Of a stretch of 64,000 nt of DNA, positions 60,556-64,000 are shown one piece after another (within the stretch, counting starts at the first letter, position 1; every line of letters starts with the position of its first letter). The translations under genes were made by a program, and so were the position numbers. A model generated the notes under the pieces. It saw only the letters and a program-made list of their open reading frames with translations, searched no databases and was not told the origin of the DNA. Source of the DNA: Variovorax sp. PBL-E5 (lineage in GTDB: Bacteria; Pseudomonadota; Gammaproteobacteria; Burkholderiales; Burkholderiaceae_C); assembly GCF_901827185.1 (NCBI RefSeq), contig NZ_LR594671.1, positions 310,001 to 374,000 of the forward strand, read 5' to 3'.

Positions 60556-61587
60556 ATGAGCAGCAACCTCAGCAACCACCAGGTCCGCCTCGCCAAGCGG
60601 CCCGAAGGCCTGGCCACGCGCGACAACTGGCAGTTCACCACCGAGCCGGTCGGCGAGCCGGCCGAGGGCGGCGTGCTCGTCAAGACGCTGTCGCTCTCGC
60701 TCGACCCCGCGATGCGCGGCTGGATGAACGAGGGCAAGAGCTACATCGCGCCGGTCGAGATCGGCGCCGTCATGCGCGCGGGCGGCGTCGGCCGCGTGGT
60801 GGCCTCGCGCAACCCGGGCTTCGCGGTCGGCGACACGGTCTACGGCACGCTCGGCGTGCAGGAATACCTGCTCGTCGCGCAGGAACAGGTCAAGGGCCTG
60901 GCGAAGATCGACCTGCGCGCCGGCTCCATCACGCAATGGCTCAACGTGCTCGGCATGCCCGGCATGACCGGCTACTTCGGCCTGATGGATGTGGGCCAGC
61001 CGAAGGCCGGCGAGACGGTCGTCGTCTCGGGCGCGGCCGGCGCGGTCGGCCAGACTGTCGGCCAGCTCGCCAAGATCAAGGGCTGCCGCGCGATCGGCAT
61101 CGCCGGCGGTCAGGCCAAGTGCGACTGGGTGGTGAAGGAGCTCGGCTTCGATGCGTGCATCGACTACAAGGCCGGCCCCTCGGCCGTGCGCGACGGACTG
61201 AAGACGCATTGTCCCAAGGGCATCGACATCTACTTCGACAACGTCGGCGGCGAGATCCTCGACGCGGCACTGGCGCGGCTCGCGCGCGGCGCGCGCATCG
61301 TGATCTGCGGCGCGATCAGCCAGTACAACAACACGACGCCGGTGCAGGGTCCGAAGAACTACCTGAGCCTGCTGGTCCACCGCGCGCGCATGCAGGGCAT
61401 GGTGGTGTTCGACTATGCCGACCGCTATCCCGTGGCCATCGCCGAACTGTCAGGCTACCTGAAGGACGGCCGCATGAAGAGCCGCGAGGACGTGGTCGAG
61501 GGCATCGACACGTTCCCCGAAGCGCTGACGCGGCTCTTCACGGGGGAGAACTTCGGCAAGCTGGTGCTGCAGGTGGCGAAGGACTGA
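60556..61587 (+). CDS. NADP-dependent oxidoreductase, zinc-free MDR (CurA/prostaglandin reductase-like)
   Basis: A 343-residue enzyme of the medium-chain dehydrogenase/reductase family that lacks the zinc-binding residues. It has the start HQVRLAKRPEGL and LSLDPAMRGWM, the NADPH fold VVSGAAGAVGQTVGQLAKIKG (about 156), DIYFDNVGGEILDAAL, and the C-terminal ENFGKLVLQV. This pattern matches CurA and related enzymes that reduce activated double bonds of enones or curcumin. AAGGAG precedes the ATG by nine bases. The stop is six bases from the convergent DMT transporter. Confidence 0.92.
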   Translation: MSSNLSNHQVRLAKRPEGLATRDNWQFTTEPVGEPAEGGVLVKTLSLSLDPAMRGWMNEGKSYIAPVEIGAVMRAGGVGRVVASRNPGFAVGDTVYGTLGVQEYLLVAQEQVKGLAKIDLRAGSITQWLNVLGMPGMTGYFGLMDVGQPKAGETVVVSGAAGAVGQTVGQLAKIKGCRAIGIAGGQAKCDWVVKELGFDACIDYKAGPSAVRDGLKTHCPKGIDIYFDNVGGEILDAALARLARGARIVICGAISQYNNTTPVQGPKNYLSLLVHRARMQGMVVFDYADRYPVAIAELSGYLKDGRMKSREDVVEGIDTFPEALTRLFTGENFGKLVLQVAKD

Positions 61588-61593
61588 GCGCGG

Positions 61594-62448
61594 TCACGCG
61601 CGGATGCGCGAGCCCATCACCGCGGCCGCGATGATCAGCGCGGCGGCGAGCGCGATGCTCCAGCTCAACGGCCGGCCTGTCACGAGCATCAGCAGTGCGG
61701 TCGAGGCCAGCGGCGTGATGTAGCTCAGGATGCCGAGCTGGCGCGCATCGCCGCGCTTGAGCGCCATGTCCCAGAAGAAGAAGGCCGCGCCCAGCGGACC
61801 GAGGCCGCACAGAACGATCAGCAGCCCGTCGCGCAGCGATAGCGCGGCCGAGGGTTCGAGCAGCACATGGCAAGCCAGCGACAGCACGCCTGAAATCAGT
61901 CCGAACAGGCCGATCGCCGTGGTCGGAAACGCCGGCACGCGTTTCGTCCACAGCGAGTAGCTGGCCCAGATGAAGGCCGAGCCCAGCGCCGGCGCGAAGC
62001 CCCAGTAACTCACGCCCGCGCCAACTGTCGACGCATCGCCGCCGCGCGCGCCGAGGATCGCGATCGCCGCGCCCGCGAAGCCCAGCAGCGCCGCGACCAC
62101 GTGCATCGGACGCAGCGACAGGCCCGGCAGCAGCAGCGGCGCCAGCACCACCATGAAGAGCGGCCACAGGTAGTTGACGAGGTTGGCCTCCACCGGCGGC
62201 GCATGCCGCAGCGCGATGAAAAGCAGGAAGTGGAATCCGAACAGGCCATAGACGCCGAGTGCCAGCGTGCGCGCCGGGATGGCCCATGCCTGGCGGTCGC
62301 GCAGCACCGATGGCCAGCTCAGCACGCTGCCGACCAGCAGCGCCAGCCCCGTGAGCAGGAAAGGCGGCACATGCGAGAGCGCGGTGCCGAAGGAGGCGAG
62401 CGAGGCCCAGAGGGCGATGGCGACGAGGGCGTTCAGCGTGGGCGACAT
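61594..62448 (-). CDS. DMT superfamily transporter (EamA family)
   Basis: A 284-residue multi-pass membrane protein with two EamA repeats (about 5-130 and 145-280), some ten helices, such as ALVAIALWASLASFGTALS and VEANLVNYLWPLFMVVLAPLLLP, and the second-repeat GAAFFFWDMALKRGDA. The family exports amino acids and other metabolites; the substrate is not evident. ATG 62448 lies eight bases beyond the stop of the SLC13-like gene, so they form one minus-strand operon. Confidence 0.9.
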   Translation of the reverse strand: MSPTLNALVAIALWASLASFGTALSHVPPFLLTGLALLVGSVLSWPSVLRDRQAWAIPARTLALGVYGLFGFHFLLFIALRHAPPVEANLVNYLWPLFMVVLAPLLLPGLSLRPMHVVAALLGFAGAAIAILGARGGDASTVGAGVSYWGFAPALGSAFIWASYSLWTKRVPAFPTTAIGLFGLISGVLSLACHVLLEPSAALSLRDGLLIVLCGLGPLGAAFFFWDMALKRGDARQLGILSYITPLASTALLMLVTGRPLSWSIALAAALIIAAAVMGSRIRA

Positions 62449-62456
62449 GAATTCAA

Positions 62457-63578
62457 TCAAAGCCGAAGCAGCAGCGCCGAGGCGGCGCAGACCAGAAGAA
62501 AGGGAATGCTGATGCGATGGAATTCGCGCAGCCCGTGCGGCACCTTCGCGAGTCGCAGCGCGATCAGATTGGCCAGCGAGCCCAGCACGCAGCCGAAGCC
62601 GCCCACGCTCACGCCGGCGGCCAGCGCCGGCAGGTCGTGCACGTAGCGGTCGAGCAGGATCGCGGCCGGCACGTTGCTGATGAACTGCGAGCTCACGATC
62701 GCCGCGAGGTAGGCGCGCCAGCCTTCGGCGATCGGCCATGCCTGCAGCAGCGCCGAGACCGCGGGAAGATCCGCCAGCTGCCGCAGGTCGACGAACATCA
62801 GCGCGATGATCGCCAGCAGCGCCCAGTCGATGCCGAGCAGCACGCGCGGCCGAAAGAGCAGGAAGGCGGCGAGCACCACGCCGAGTCCGGCCAACAGCCA
62901 GTGCCGATCGAGCGCGACCACGAAGCCGATGAAGAGCGCGCCCGACAGCGCGAGCAGCCGCGGCTGCACCGGCGTCGCATCGGCCGATGGCTTGAGCGCG
63001 ATCGGCGTGCGCGGCACCAGCAGCCAGACGGCGACGAAGAGCCAGAACAGCATCACCGCGACCGTCGGCGCCATCATGGTGATGAAGCCCGCGAAGCTTT
63101 CGCCGGAGCGGTGCCAGAGATAGAGGTTCTGCGGATTGCCGATCGGCGTCAGCGCCGAGCCGGCATTGACGGCCAGCGCTTCGAGCACCACCAGCCGCCC
63201 CAGCGGCAGATGGGCCTGCGCCGCCAGCACGCGCGTGAGCGGCACCAGCAGGAACAGGCTCACGTCGTTGGTGACCAGCGCCGACAGCAGGGCCGCGCTG
63301 GCGGTGAGCATCAGCGCCAGTCCGCGCAGATGGGTCGCGCGCGCGAGCAGCCGCTGCGCGGCCGCCTGCAGCATGCCGCTCTGCTCGACGCCCTGCGTGA
63401 TGGCCAGCAGGCCGGCCAGTGCGCCGAGGGTCTGCCAGTCGATCAGCTTCGGATAGTCGGGCAGTGCACGCGGACGCAGGATCGCGAAGCCGATCGCGAC
63501 CAGCACCAGAACCCACAGCAGCCCGTTGCCGCCGCCGCCGTGCTCGGACGGCTGCGGGGCAGCCTCAGCGCGCGTCAC
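62457..63578 (-). CDS. SLC13/anion permease family (ArsB/NhaD-like) membrane protein
   Basis: A 373-residue protein with about ten helices, of the ion transporter superfamily. Signatures: ALVTNDVSLFLLVPL in the first half, NAGSALTPIGNPQNLYLWHRSG, and SSQFISNVPAAILLDRYV in the second half, a paired pattern of the family. GTG 63578 is the likely start: it overlaps the AMP-ligase stop by 14 bases and gives the expected N-terminus; no upstream ATG fits. The ion is unknown. It is between an AMP ligase and the DMT transporter. Confidence 0.85.
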   Translation of the reverse strand: MTRAEAAPQPSEHGGGGNGLLWVLVLVAIGFAILRPRALPDYPKLIDWQTLGALAGLLAITQGVEQSGMLQAAAQRLLARATHLRGLALMLTASAALLSALVTNDVSLFLLVPLTRVLAAQAHLPLGRLVVLEALAVNAGSALTPIGNPQNLYLWHRSGESFAGFITMMAPTVAVMLFWLFVAVWLLVPRTPIALKPSADATPVQPRLLALSGALFIGFVVALDRHWLLAGLGVVLAAFLLFRPRVLLGIDWALLAIIALMFVDLRQLADLPAVSALLQAWPIAEGWRAYLAAIVSSQFISNVPAAILLDRYVHDLPALAAGVSVGGFGCVLGSLANLIALRLAKVPHGLREFHRISIPFLLVCAASALLLRL

Positions 63579-64000
63579 GTTCACGCAGTTCGCGCTTGAG
63601 CACCTTGCCGATGGCACTGCGCGGAAGCTCGTCGATGTACTGCAGGCGCGCGAGGCGCTGGGTCTTGCCGACTTGCGCGTGGGTCCATTGCAGCAGCGCC
63701 TCGGCGCTGGTGTCGTCGCCGGCATGCCGCACGACGAAGGCCACCGGCGTCTCGCCCCATTGCACGGAAGGCACGCCGACGACGGCGACGTCGGCCACCG
63801 CCGCGTGCCCGCGCAGCACGGCTTCGAGATCGCTCGGATAGATGTTGAAGCCGCCGCTGATGATCATGTCCTTCTTGCGATCGAAGAGCACGAGGAAGCC
63901 GTCCTCGTCGAAGCGGCCGACGTCGCCGGTGCGAATGAAGCGTTTGCCGTCGGGGTCGAACCACTCGGCCTCGCGCGTGCGCTCCGGCTGGCGGTGGTAG
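63565..64000 (-). CDS. AMP-dependent synthetase/ligase, C-terminal part
   Basis: The C-terminal domain, about 145 residues, of an acyl-CoA synthetase-type enzyme; the gene runs beyond the window end. Seen are RTGDVGRFDEDGFLVLFDRKKDMI, the adenylate-forming signature and hinge, GGFNIYPSDLE, and the final catalytic lysine in RSAIGKVLKREL. The chain ends with LRERDAR. A class of fatty-acid or aryl CoA ligase is likely. It heads the three-gene minus-strand unit. Confidence 0.9.
   Translation of the reverse strand, partial: YHRQPERTREAEWFDPDGKRFIRTGDVGRFDEDGFLVLFDRKKDMIISGGFNIYPSDLEAVLRGHAAVADVAVVGVPSVQWGETPVAFVVRHAGDDTSAEALLQWTHAQVGKTQRLARLQYIDELPRSAIGKVLKRELRERDAR

Noticed and set aside
63579..63725. 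Extended start of the SLC13-like permease at an upstream ATG
   Set aside because: The extra residues overlap the AMP-ligase coding region and do not resemble a membrane protein start.

Overview
The window is a stretch of ordinary chromosome from a high-GC betaproteobacterium, most likely Burkholderiales/Comamonadaceae and close to Variovorax. This rests on the str/S10 gene order with GC-rich codon use, the phaC-phaA-phaB operon, the aceE-aceF-lpdA cluster with a lipoyl domain on Lpd, a man-type EIIA/HPr/EI set without a sugar permease, HemJ next to HemB, and an intergenic repeat family of a kind I associate with this family. It was assigned from protein and motif recognition only, with no database search. 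I saw no insertion sequence, prophage, CRISPR array, tRNA or rRNA.

Layout. 1-808 is the 3' end of mrdA (PBP2). 1041-2669 (-) is a GMC oxidoreductase. 2836-6549 is an Mla/MCE lipid-transport operon (MlaB-MlaE fusion, MlaF, MlaD, PqiC-like lipoprotein), followed by a YfcE-type phosphoesterase. 7049-8457 (-) carries a MarC protein and an SDR; 8532-9838 a HCCA-isomerase-like protein and a dienelactone hydrolase; 9870-10805 (-) a LysR regulator. 11018-11956 holds two tandem paralogous small exported proteins, each with its own terminator or RBS. 12027-14207 (-) is CorA-type transporter and hemB; 14536-17103 is hemJ, a VanZ-like protein, a 2Fe-2S protein and a hydrolase. Between hemB and hemJ lies a promoter-hairpins-terminator module that looks like a small RNA gene. 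17127-18299 is a D,D-carboxypeptidase.

18675-28895 is the translation cluster: rpsL-rpsG-fusA-tuf-rpsJ, then a terminator and a new promoter, then rplC-rplD-rplW-rplB-rpsS-rplV-rpsC-rplP-rpmC-rpsQ, ending in a strong terminator. The spc part (rplN onwards) and rpoBC are not adjacent. 28962-33438 is a mixed region: peroxiredoxin, glycosyltransferase-like protein, GNAT, cytochrome b561, cytochrome c', TlpA-like protein and an orphan lipoprotein. 33516-36017 is the regulatory PTS.

36275-57714 is central carbon and energy metabolism, all on the + strand: pyruvate dehydrogenase (aceE, aceF, lpdA), a hydrolase, malic enzyme (maeB), an internally deleted lipoyl-synthase homologue, dctA, a type II NADH dehydrogenase, phaCAB, a CioAB-type bd oxidase, and dctBD. 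C4-dicarboxylate uptake (DctA, controlled by DctBD) feeds malic enzyme, then pyruvate dehydrogenase; surplus acetyl-CoA goes to PHB through PhaA/PhaB/PhaC, and NADH is reoxidised by Ndh and the quinol oxidase. 57848-60452 is a Spy/CpxP-like lipoprotein with a CpxRA-like two-component system. The window closes with a zinc-free MDR oxidoreductase (+) and a minus-strand operon of an AMP ligase (cut by the window edge), a SLC13-type permease and a DMT transporter.

Points of most interest: the putative small RNA with an anti-Shine-Dalgarno loop at about 14373-14475; four copies of a ~90-bp repeat, three of which begin within two bases of a stop codon while the fourth abuts the rpsL -10 box; the 190-residue LipA relative that keeps both FeS cysteine sets but lacks most of the barrel; and a REP-like palindrome translated in frame inside lpdA.
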